Positions 52,393 through 59,783 of a stretch of 64,000 nucleotides of DNA are shown here, piece by piece; position 1 is the first letter of the stretch, and each line of letters opens with the position of its first letter. This DNA is from UBA6921 sp031363085 (lineage in GTDB: Bacteria > Pseudomonadota > Gammaproteobacteria > SG8-11), in the NCBI GenBank assembly GCA_031363085.1, contig JANLTU010000203.1, positions 1 through 64,000 of the forward strand, written 5' to 3'. A program made the translations under genes and the position numbers. The notes under the pieces were generated by a model. That model was given only the letters and a program-made list of their open reading frames with translations. It did not search any database and had not been told where the DNA came from.

Positions 52393-52946
52393 TTGCACAC
52401 GCGCTCGCCGGGGCGCGGGTCGAGCATTTTCACCATCATGCGGATGATGTGGCGCGGGGTGCGGAACTGTCCGTTGGTGCCGGCGGTGTTGAGCTTGGAC
52501 AGCAGGTATTCGTAGAGATCGCCCTGCACGTCCTGGTTCTGTACCGAAATCTGCATCGCTTCTATCGCGCGGCACACTTCGATCAACAGGCTCGGTTTGT
52601 TGATCTTGAATTCGGCATTCTCCATCTGCGCGCCGAAGGAGCCAGCCTTGTCGCCCAAGCTTTTCAGAAAGGGGAACACGACTTCCTTGACGTGCTTGAG
52701 TGCCTTGTCTGCAGGCAACTGGCTCCAATGCGACCAGCGCAAGGTGGGATCGGAAAACAGCGGTTCAAATTTGTCGTCGCGCAGCCGGGCATGACGCTCG
52801 CCATCTTGCTCGCACTCGTCGATCTGCTTGAGAAAAAACAGGTAGGAAAGTTGCTCGATGGCATCGAGCGGATTGGACAAGCCGCCGGTCCAGACTTTAT
52901 TCCATAAGGCGTCAACGCTGGATTTTAATTGTGAGTCGGTCAGCAT
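52393..52946 (-). pseudogene. hsdM: Type I restriction methylase (HsdM) N-terminal fragment
   Basis: About 185 residues from ATG 52946: LTDSQLKSSVDALWNKVWTGG, LSYLFFLKQIDE, and TNGQFRTPRHIIRMMVKMLDPRPGERVCN. That is the HsdM N-terminal domain up to the start of the SAM-binding DPACG motif. The sequence then breaks into the end of the IS3 remnant. The SAM and NPPF motifs are lost, and hsdS and hsdR are absent, so no functional system remains. Confidence 0.88.
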
Positions 52947-52984
52947 CGGGATTCTGTTATCCAGTATTGGGGGATTGGGCAGAA

Positions 52985-53108
52985 TGTAGGTTGGTTTAGC
53001 GGTTTTATCGCGTAACCCAACAAACCCAACCATTCAAGGCCGGCGTTCAGAAGGAAGATTGAATTTGTTGGGTTACGATGCAAAAAGCCGCGCCTAAGCC
53101 AACCTACA
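52985..53108. repeat. Palindromic 120-bp repeat, copy 1
   Basis: It starts TGTAGGTTGG and ends CCAACCTACA; inner inverted arms are CGTAACCCAACAAA and TTTGTTGGGTTACG. Copy 2 is at 54908. MITE-like, without coding content. It lies between the hsdM fragment and the Rhs fragment. Confidence 0.8.
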
Positions 53109-53550
53109 TGACTACAGCTATGTGGATAACAACCCGCTGAGTGCGACTGATCCGAGCGGGTATTTTTTGAGTGGGTTGAAAAAAGCCGCCAAGAGATGGG
53201 AAAAGGTAGTTAATAAGTGGGGAGAGAAGATTGCGAATGCACCACCGTTACTCCAGGAAATAGTGGGGGCGGCATTATTCATTGGTTCGTTTTTCGTTTA
53301 TCCCTTACACCCTGTATTGGTATATAACATGGGCATCAATGGATTGGCGCTTTTCGGGATGGGATTGTGCCGACAAGGGGTGTCATGCCAGATTGCGGAG
53401 AAAGTCCAACCCGGCGTCACGACTGGCCCGATAAATACAGATTCGCCCGGCCAGAAACCGCCGAGCGGAGGGAGCGGATCGTCGGGCGGGGGTTCGAGGC
53501 CATCCGTCGGGTTCCTCCGTGTGGGGTGGTGGGCCGTGCAAAGGAGATAG
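53107..53550 (+). pseudogene. Rhs core end with a toxin-tip fragment
   Basis: The frame opens with HDYSYVDNNPLSATDPSG, the end of an Rhs repeat-associated core (canonical YVxNNPLxxxDPSG). It continues into a variable tip with hydrophobic segments (EIVGAALFIGSFFVYPLHPVLVYNMG) and a low-complexity Gly/Ser end before a stop at 53550. Everything upstream of the Rhs junction is missing, replaced by the palindromic repeat. The toxin-like sequence that follows is in another frame, so the chain is broken. Confidence 0.7.
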
Positions 53551-53592
53551 CGCTCCTGTTATTGATCCGGCCCTCAAACAGTTTCATTACTG

Positions 53593-54073
53593 AGAAGGCA
53601 GACTCGGTTGCGGCGCGCCTTCGCCGGGTACGTTCTTCAAACAATTTGCGGGCCGGATCAATAGTACGAACACAACAGTCGCATGTTATCCGTGTGCATT
53701 ACTCGGATTGGGAACGGCTTGGTGGATATATAATTCGTCGCAATCTGGAAGCGGCGAAGGGGAAGGGGATGAATCGGGAGGGTCAAATAGTAGTGGGGGC
53801 GGGAAAACAATTGACCAGCTCATCGACGAGTCGACCAAGGGTCGTGAGACCAAAGGACGGGCGGATCAGTACGATCACCCGGGTGGCCGAGATCAAGCCG
53901 ACAAGGACTTCGATGCGCTAGATGTTAACAATGTAAAAGATCGCGGCAATGGAACAAGAACCGGGACTTTGCCCGATGGACGACCCGTGAACATACACGA
54001 CAGTAAGACTGACTGTATGCGCACCATTGAAGTGACTTGCGGCAGTCGCGATACCAAGATCCGTTATCCATGA
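53593..54073 (+). pseudogene. Detached C-terminal toxin domain of an Rhs-type protein
   Basis: An open frame after a stop at about 53590, with no credible start except TTG 53708. A hydrophobic stretch (CALLGLGTAWWIY) and a Ser/Gly linker lead to KGRADQYDHPGGRDQADKDFDAL, NVKDRGNGTRTGTLPDGRPVN and a short end, IRYP. This resembles C-terminal tips of Rhs and contact-dependent toxins that have a GRxxQYxxPGGxxQAxxDF pattern. It lies just before an intact immunity-like gene. It is probably a displaced toxin module, no longer joined to an Rhs carrier. Confidence 0.6.
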
Positions 54074-54081
54074 GGCATGAC

Positions 54082-54456
54082 ATGAGTCAAAAATACGAAG
54101 TATGGGACGCTGTGGAGGGGCAGCACCCTTCTGTGTCCATTGATGCGCTAATTGACGATTGGGAGGGTTTTCGTCTCCTGCTTCGTGAGTACGGCACTGA
54201 ACGAGTTATTCGAGTCGCGTTTGATCGACATGTTGCATACCAGTGTCGCGACGAAACCGACTTGGATGGCGAAGCATCAAGGTCGAAAGGATTGATGAGG
54301 GGTTGCTTCTATATCGTTAAAGACTCGGAATTTGTTGCGCGTGTCACCGCAGACACACCGCGAGATTATGCCGGGATTCGGCACTTCGCGATTATTACCG
54401 ATGCAAACTGCGTTGATATTCTTTCGCTAAGCGATCCTACGGTTGAGTACCTGTAA
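54082..54456 (+). CDS. Immunity protein for the adjacent Rhs toxin tip
   Basis: A protein of 124 residues from ATG 54082 (GAGG six bases upstream; ATG 54070 overlapping the toxin stop is the alternative). It shows KYEVWDAVEGQHPSVSIDALIDDWEGFRLLL and a C-terminal HFAIITDANCVDILSLSDPTVEYL, a pattern I recognise from small proteins following Rhs toxins. The frame is intact although the toxin's carrier is broken. It may persist as an orphan immunity gene protecting against siblings. Confidence 0.6.
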   Translation: MSQKYEVWDAVEGQHPSVSIDALIDDWEGFRLLLREYGTERVIRVAFDRHVAYQCRDETDLDGEASRSKGLMRGCFYIVKDSEFVARVTADTPRDYAGIRHFAIITDANCVDILSLSDPTVEYL

Positions 54457-54463
54457 CCCGTAA

Positions 54464-54487
54464 GGCGGATGAGCGCAGCCATCCGCC
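54464..54487. repeat. REP-type palindrome
   Basis: GGCGGAT and ATCCGCC arms around a 10-nt centre, followed by GTATG. A related hairpin is at 54578. Confidence 0.65.
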
Positions 54488-54577
54488 GTATGTTGCCCGT
54501 TCACGATTCATGATCTGCCCGCATCGAAGTGGCGGGGCTTGATGTAATCACTAGCGGCTTGTGTGCGGAGGCGAAAT

Positions 54578-54605
54578 GGCGGATAACGGCTTCGCCTCAT
54601 CCGCC
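54578..54605. repeat. REP-type palindrome next to a RAYT remnant
   Basis: GGCGGAT/ATCCGCC arms with an inner GGCttcGCC hairpin, 20 bp upstream of the RAYT fragment start, which is the normal place for a REP substrate. Confidence 0.7.
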
Positions 54606-54625
54606 CTACGAATTACGGAGAAGGC

Positions 54626-54721
54626 ATGCCGGACTATCGACGGTATCGGGTGGCGGACGGCACGTATTTTTTTACAGTGAATTTGCTGGAACGGAAAACG
54701 ATTTGCGGGTGTGGCACGTGA
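54626..54721 (+). pseudogene. REP-associated tyrosine transposase (RAYT) N-terminal fragment
   Basis: The frame MPDYRRYRVADGTYFFTVNL...LLERKT matches the start of TnpA_REP proteins (usual MPxYRR...GGTYFFTVNLLER). It is broken after about 25 residues: the expected NDLLV continues one base out of frame as ENDLRVWHV, and the rest of the gene is missing. GGAG lies upstream. Confidence 0.75.
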
Positions 54722-54724
54722 GCG

Positions 54725-54907
54725 TCAGGTTTTTTTGTCAAGCCCGGCTTGCGAGAAGTGTTTATCGAAGATGAGCGCGGTTTTGACTTTGAGCCGTTTC
54801 ATCACGGCGAACGAGACGCAGTCCGTAAATGAGAAGCCTTTGTCTTGAAAGCGCTCAAACCACTGCTAGGCCGCGTTGAAGTCGGTTTCGTCGATGTGCA
54901 CGAAGAA
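54725..54907 (-). pseudogene. VapC-type PIN-domain toxin C-terminal fragment
   Basis: Read leftward: FFVHIDETDFNAA, a TAG stop, then QWFERFQDKGFSFTDCVSFAVM and ALIFDKHFSQAGL. This is the end of a PIN nuclease, with the conserved acidic D in SFTDCVSF. The upstream two-thirds is cut off exactly at the boundary of the palindromic repeat copy 2, and an in-frame stop is present. Not functional. Confidence 0.75.
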
Positions 54908-55027
54908 TGTAGGTTGGGTTAGCAGTTTTATCGCGTAACCCAACAAACCTAAACATTCAATACCGGCGTTCAGAAGGAAGATTGAGTTTGTTGGGTTACG
55001 GCGCAAAAAGCCCCGCCTAACCCATAT
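54908..55027. repeat. Palindromic 120-bp repeat, copy 2
   Basis: Begins TGTAGGTTGGGTTAGC like copy 1 and keeps the CGTAACCCAACAAA/TTTGTTGGGTTACG arms. The right end is worn (CCTAACCCATA). Same orientation as copy 1. It interrupts the VapC fragment on the left and an orphan coding tail on the right. Confidence 0.8.
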
Positions 55028-55245
55028 ATGGTGAAGAAAACGGCAAGCCGAAGCTTTCGAGCATCGACAGCCACGCAAAAGCGGCCGCCCTGTTGCGGCT
55101 TCTTGATCTGACGATCAGGACAGCCGAAGGATCGGTGATCCCACATGATCTAGCGAATGCGCTCGATCAAATCCGTAATATCGCGCCCCATCTCACCGAG
55201 AAAAAAGAATTTCGCCGTCTGGCTACTGCCGCCCGCCGGGGTTAG
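55027..55245 (+). pseudogene. Orphan coding tail of an unknown protein
   Basis: Seventy-odd codons in one frame with coding character: KPKLSSIDSHAKAAALLRLL ... EGSVIPHDLANALDQIRNIA ... EKKEFRRLATAARRG, then a stop. No start codon is available because repeat copy 2 replaces the upstream part. Family not recognised. The following 55246-55382 shows nothing I can name. Confidence 0.35.
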
Positions 55246-55382
55246 TTTGCATAACAACACGGTAATTGAGCAAGTAGCGCTCAATGCCGCTGCATCGTGG
55301 TCAAAATCAAAACCCAGCGCCACGACGAATGTCGTTTGGAGTGCTGCATTTTTGGGATGATTTGCGCGGCGAAGCGTGAGGA

Positions 55383-55458
55383 TGGTGCCGGGTAGAGGAA
55401 TCGAACCCCCGACCTGCCGCTTACAAGGCGGCTGCTCTACCGACTGAGCTAACCCGGC
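55383..55458 (-). tRNA. tRNA-Thr(TGT)
   Basis: 76 nt with encoded CCA. The acceptor stem GCCGGGT/ACCCGGC is complete, the anticodon loop is TTGTAAG (anticodon TGT) between GCCGCC-side pairs, and the T arm is GGGGG-TTCGATT-CCTCT-like. It is intact and marks the boundary of the remnant-rich region. Confidence 0.93.
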
Positions 55459-55493
55459 TGCGCTACGCGCGGACATTTTAAACGCGATGGGGT

Positions 55494-56390
55494 TTATTTA
55501 CACGCACGTTGTTTTTTTTCGACCTTTTCCGTTCCACTGATCACGTCTTTGATCTGTGCTGCGGTAATACGGCGGCGTGCGTTTTCGTCGACATCGACCC
55601 AGTATTGCGTGGTGCTGTCGAAGTGTTTTTCGACCACTGGCCGAAAGCCCAGTTTAACCAGCGTGTTGACGCGTTTGTTGGCCTGCGCTTCCGAATCGTA
55701 TTTGCCCAGCGAGATCATGTTTTCGTATTCACCGTTGTTGATGATGTTGGCATCGGCGACTTTTTTCTTGCGTAGCTCTTCAAGCCGTTTGTTTGCGGCG
55801 CGCTCATCCTTGGTTGCTTCGATCACCCACCACTGCTGGGTACTGCGGACTTCGTGTTCGCGAACTGCGGTGCGCAGTCCCAAGTTCAGGCCGACCAGCC
55901 GGGCCATGACACTTTCGGAGTTGCTCAATACGCTGAACGGACCGAGTGCAAAACACGCGGTGGCTTCGGGCTCCGCCGCTGGGCGTGGACGTTCGCGTGC
56001 CGTCCGTTCTTCAATTTTGCGCGCCGCAAGATTGGCCTCGATGCGTTCGGCCTGCCGCGCTTCTGCGGCTAAAACTTTTCTTTCGAGTTCGGTCAGCGGC
56101 GGCACTGTCTCTATCGCTGCCGATGTCGGCGGTGGCGGTGGCGGCGGGCGTACGCTCTCCGCAGGTCGTGTGGGCTCGCGTGCCCGCTGGGCCGCTGTGT
56201 TAGCGGGCTCGGATGTTTCGGCCGGGCTGCGGGTGCCATTCTCGACTTCGTGCAACAGTCGAATGGACTTATTGCCGCCGGGCGATTTGGTCGGCGTGAC
56301 GGCCACCGATTCGGTCGAAGGTTGATGCAACTGATGCCAGATCAGGAATGCGGTGTTGACGAACAGCAATAGAAAAAACGCCCACCTCAT
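55494..56390 (-). CDS. SPOR-domain membrane protein
   Basis: A protein of 298 residues with an N-terminal transmembrane anchor (WAFFLLLFVNTAFLIWHQL), a proline-rich linker with a run of Pro and a coiled coil of Ala/Glu/Arg repeats. The C-terminal SPOR domain (ISLGKYDSEAQANKRVNTLVKLGFRPVVEKHF) binds denuded peptidoglycan at division sites. It overlaps coaX by 4 bp in a birA-coaX-SPOR operon common in betaproteobacteria. Confidence 0.82.
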   Translation of the reverse strand: MRWAFFLLLFVNTAFLIWHQLHQPSTESVAVTPTKSPGGNKSIRLLHEVENGTRSPAETSEPANTAAQRAREPTRPAESVRPPPPPPPTSAAIETVPPLTELERKVLAAEARQAERIEANLAARKIEERTARERPRPAAEPEATACFALGPFSVLSNSESVMARLVGLNLGLRTAVREHEVRSTQQWWVIEATKDERAANKRLEELRKKKVADANIINNGEYENMISLGKYDSEAQANKRVNTLVKLGFRPVVEKHFDSTTQYWVDVDENARRRITAAQIKDVISGTEKVEKKQRACK

Positions 56391-57142
56391 GGCGTGCTCC
56401 CCGCGAATACCGCCAAGCCATCCAGCACCAAATGCGCTTCGTGACGCAGCGTCGTGCGCAGCAACGGCAGCAGCACCGACGCATCTCCGCCGGTGATCAC
56501 GCCGCTGACGGGCGCGTTTAAATTGCGCTGTGCATCGGTTAACACCCGGTCAACAAATGCGGCGGCGGTGAGGCGCGTGCCGGCGAGCACGCCGTTCTGC
56601 GTGTCGGTTGCCAGCCAGACTTCGGGTGCCGCCAAGTCTTGCTGCATGGCGCCGATGCCCGAGGTGTCGCGCGTCAACGCGCCGCACATCGTTACCAGTC
56701 CGGGAGTGATCAGGCCGCCGCGATGTTGTCCGCCGGCGTCGAACACGTCAGCCGTGATCGCCGTGCCGCAATCGACCACGCACACCGCCATAGCAGGAAG
56801 GGCACGGCGTGCGGCGATCATCGCCAACCAGCGATCCACGCCCAAGCGGTCGGGGCGTGCATAAGAATTTGTCACGCCATGAGCCTGCTTTTGTGCGTGC
56901 GCGAACTCGGTATGCAGTTGCCAGCGCTTCTGCACCCAGTCGTATAATGCGTCCGCGATTTTTGTGCCGACCACGTTGGACACCAGCACGCGTTCGGGTG
57001 CCGCGATGCCGCGCCATTGCGCGTCCAGGTTGCGCGCGAACAACGCCGGTTCATGCGCCACCGCACCGGTGCGCGTGTGCACGCCGTCTTCCCACAAAGA
57101 CCACTTCATGCGCGTGTTGCCGATATCCGCCAGCAGCATCAT
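56387..57142 (-). CDS. coaX: Type III pantothenate kinase
   Basis: Catalyses the first step of coenzyme A synthesis without feedback inhibition by CoA. The 251 residues show LADIGNTRMKWSLW (phosphate-binding loop), PDRLGVDRWLAMIAAR, CVVDCGTAITADVFD and GGLITPGLVTMCGAL, all characteristic. It overlaps birA by 4 bp upstream and the SPOR gene by 4 bp downstream. Confidence 0.95.
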   Translation of the reverse strand: MMLLADIGNTRMKWSLWEDGVHTRTGAVAHEPALFARNLDAQWRGIAAPERVLVSNVVGTKIADALYDWVQKRWQLHTEFAHAQKQAHGVTNSYARPDRLGVDRWLAMIAARRALPAMAVCVVDCGTAITADVFDAGGQHRGGLITPGLVTMCGALTRDTSGIGAMQQDLAAPEVWLATDTQNGVLAGTRLTAAAFVDRVLTDAQRNLNAPVSGVITGGDASVLLPLLRTTLRHEAHLVLDGLAVFAGSTP

Positions 57143-58119
57143 GCCGATACCTCTCGTAAGCTCAGTTCACCGGAAGCATAAGCGCGGGTCGCGCCGCCCT
57201 GTGCGAATAATAACGCACCCTGCGGATCGATGCCGTCGACTTGGCCACGCAGGGTATGGTGCGGCAAATGCAACAGCGCCTCTTTGCCCACGTAGGCATC
57301 GCGCGCGCGCCAACGCGGCAGAAAACTGGCAAAACCCTCGCGTTCGAAGGTCTGCAACGCCAGCAGCACGTGTTGCAACAACAGCGCCGCCAGAGGATTG
57401 CGCGCCGGCCGCACACCGGTAATTGAAACGATATCGACCCACGGCTGGTCGATGGTAGCGGCCATCTCCGCCGCCATGGCGACGTTGACGCCAATGCCCG
57501 CGACGACATAACACGGCCCGGAAGATTCGCCGGCCATTTCCACCAAAATGCCCGCCAGTTTCTTGCTCTGCCAGAGCACATCGTTGGGCCACTTCAAGCC
57601 AACACCCGGCACCGCAGCCGCCTGCAGAGCTTCGGCGACTGCGACGCCCAGTGCCAGACTCAAACCACCGACCACGGCGGCACCGGAATTAAAGCGCCAT
57701 AACACCGACAAATAAATATTGCCGCCGAACGGCGATACCCAGGTGCGGCCGCGTCGGCCGCGACCGGAGCTCTGATATTCGGCCAGGCAAGCCCAGCCGC
57801 CGGGCGCGCCGCGTTGTGCGTGCTCGACCAGTAGCGCGTTGGTCGACGCAACCTCCAGATGCACATCCAGTCGTTTTAGCGCTGTCCGCGCCGGCGTGGA
57901 CAGCGCGGCGAGAATCTGGTCCGCCGCCAGCAACTCCAGCGGCGCCGGTAGACGATAGCCTTTGCCTGCCACCGCATAGGCATCGATGCCGAGCTTTTTA
58001 AGCTTTTGCAACGCGTTCCAGATGGTCGCCCGCGTCACGCCCAAGGCATCACCCAAAGCCACGCCGGAATGAAAGCGGCCGTCGGCGAGCAGGCGTAGCA
58101 AGGCATGCGTGTCGCTCAT
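57139..58119 (-). CDS. birA: Biotin-[acetyl-CoA carboxylase] ligase and biotin repressor
   Basis: Bifunctional enzyme of 326 residues. The N-terminal winged helix (LLRLLADGRFHSGVALGDALGVTRATIWNALQKL) suggests repressor activity. The catalytic domain has the biotinyl-AMP loop SSGRGRRGRTWVSPFGGNIYLS and GLKWPNDVLW with the catalytic Lys. A C-terminal SH3-like part ends it. The gene overlaps its neighbours by 4 bp on each side. Confidence 0.95.
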   Translation of the reverse strand: MSDTHALLRLLADGRFHSGVALGDALGVTRATIWNALQKLKKLGIDAYAVAGKGYRLPAPLELLAADQILAALSTPARTALKRLDVHLEVASTNALLVEHAQRGAPGGWACLAEYQSSGRGRRGRTWVSPFGGNIYLSVLWRFNSGAAVVGGLSLALGVAVAEALQAAAVPGVGLKWPNDVLWQSKKLAGILVEMAGESSGPCYVVAGIGVNVAMAAEMAATIDQPWVDIVSITGVRPARNPLAALLLQHVLLALQTFEREGFASFLPRWRARDAYVGKEALLHLPHHTLRGQVDGIDPQGALLFAQGGATRAYASGELSLREVSA

Positions 58120-59696
58120 CGCGTCAGCAATCCGTGCACGGTGGATTTCAGCAGCCAGCCGCGCACTCGTTCACGCAGGTCGGCGTCGAAAAAATCCATC
58201 GGGTTGTAGTCGTCGGTCAGCACCAGCGTATCGGCATCGACGGTGAATGGATAACTTGTGCGCAGAAAGCCACGCACCTGGGCATTGACGCGCGGGTGAA
58301 TATCAAGCCCTGGAACCTCGCCGAGCGGCAACAGGTTGCGTGCGCCGTTGTAAGAAAAAATTTCCAGATTACCCACGCCGCCGTCGGCATCGGCTAGATC
58401 GAAGGCGGGGTAGACATCCACCAACTCGAACACGCTACGCAGCGTGCGCACCACCGAGCCGGTCATGCGCCGCTGCTCGCTGACGCTGCCGATGAAGTTG
58501 ATACCCAGCACCCCGCCGGGACGCAGATGCTGCGCCAGCAAGGTGAACATCTCGCGGCTCAGCAGGTGGTGCGGCATCATATCGCCGTTATAGGCATCAA
58601 GAACAATGTAGTCGTACATGCGCGGCGTGGTCAGCAAAAAGTGTCGCGCATCGGCGATCATGACATCGCCGTTGGTGCTAAAACCAAAGTAGTCGCGCGC
58701 CAGTTGCGGAATCAGTGGGTCGATGTCGACCACGTCGGTGCGGATGCCGCGCGCGCTGTACCAGCCGGGAATAAAGCCCGCGCCCAGACCCACCACCAAG
58801 CAATCGCGGCCGTTGGGTTGCAGCCGGTAAGGGATAAACTGCATCAGATAGGGGTAGCGATTCACGCTCAGACCGCGACGCAAATCCTGCCCGCCTTGGT
58901 GCAAGCCGTCGATCAGCAACTGGCGGTCCACCGCGTCGCCGTAGTCAACATCGACCACTTTAACGGCGCCATAAAAGGTGTCGCTTGCGAACACCTCGCG
59001 CACCTGCGCACCGGGCGTGCTCAGCGCGGGTGGCACGATCCACTGTGGCGCCAAAACCAGACCGATGACCAGCGCCGCAGCGGCGACGAGCATGCGTCGC
59101 AGCACTGCAAAGTAGGCCGCCGCAATCAGCAGCAAGGTCAACCCGACCGCGTAAAATGCCTGATTTACGCCTAAATACGCGATCATGAAAAAACCGGTGA
59201 GCGCGGTGCCCGCGACGCTGCCGACGGTGGACAGCGCGTACAAGCCGCCGACGGTGCGGCCGATGTTGTCGACCGCGCGTGCGGCGATCTTGACCAAGTA
59301 CGGCGACACGCTGCCCAGCAACAACAAGGCCGGGCCAAATAAAATCAGCGAGCTCACAAACGCGCCGGTACGCAAGCCCAGTGGCAGGCTGGCTTCCAGC
59401 ACCGGCGCTTTCAGCCACGGGATCAACAACACGCAGACACCGGCGCCGGCAATCAACCCGTACAGATCGGCGCTGTGCCCACGCCGGTCGGCCAGCACGC
59501 CGCCGAACCAGTAACCCAACGCAAGCGAAATCAAGGTGACGCTGATTAATGAAGTCCACACAAACAGACTCACGCCGAAAAATGGCCCGATCACGCGCGA
59601 GCCCAAGACCTCGATCACCATCACCGCTGCGCCGCACACCAGGGCGCTGAACAGCAGATACGCGAACAACCACTTACTGCGACGAGCTTCGGTCAT
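58116..59696 (-). CDS. Membrane-fused spermidine synthase-like protein
   Basis: A protein of 526 residues. The first 220 form about seven transmembrane helices of MFS-like style (LGYWFGGVLADRRGHSADLYGL). A SAM-binding methyltransferase/spermidine synthase domain follows, with LVVGLGAGFIPGWYSARGI, VVDIDPLIPQLARDYFGF and YDYIVLDAYNGD. The usual catalytic Asp is in VLDAYNGD. The actual product is unclear, because many such fusions are not proven spermidine synthases. It ends by a 4-bp overlap with birA. Confidence 0.85.
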   Translation of the reverse strand: MTEARRSKWLFAYLLFSALVCGAAVMVIEVLGSRVIGPFFGVSLFVWTSLISVTLISLALGYWFGGVLADRRGHSADLYGLIAGAGVCVLLIPWLKAPVLEASLPLGLRTGAFVSSLILFGPALLLLGSVSPYLVKIAARAVDNIGRTVGGLYALSTVGSVAGTALTGFFMIAYLGVNQAFYAVGLTLLLIAAAYFAVLRRMLVAAAALVIGLVLAPQWIVPPALSTPGAQVREVFASDTFYGAVKVVDVDYGDAVDRQLLIDGLHQGGQDLRRGLSVNRYPYLMQFIPYRLQPNGRDCLVVGLGAGFIPGWYSARGIRTDVVDIDPLIPQLARDYFGFSTNGDVMIADARHFLLTTPRMYDYIVLDAYNGDMMPHHLLSREMFTLLAQHLRPGGVLGINFIGSVSEQRRMTGSVVRTLRSVFELVDVYPAFDLADADGGVGNLEIFSYNGARNLLPLGEVPGLDIHPRVNAQVRGFLRTSYPFTVDADTLVLTDDYNPMDFFDADLRERVRGWLLKSTVHGLLTR

Positions 59697-59718
59697 GGTG
59701 ATCTCTTGAGTAACGATT

Positions 59719-59783
59719 AATTTTGAATGTTTGATGGTGAATGCTGAATTGAAATGTGCGCTGGGCGCACACCTGAATTAAAC
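59719..59783. repeat. Intercistronic palindromic repeat, copy C
   Basis: Left arm TTTTGAATGTTTGATGGTGA, centre GTGCGCTGGGCGCAC, right arm CTGAATTAAACG. Shorter and more diverged than 5603 and 19553. It overlaps the last codons of the cyclase gene by a few bases. Confidence 0.65.
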
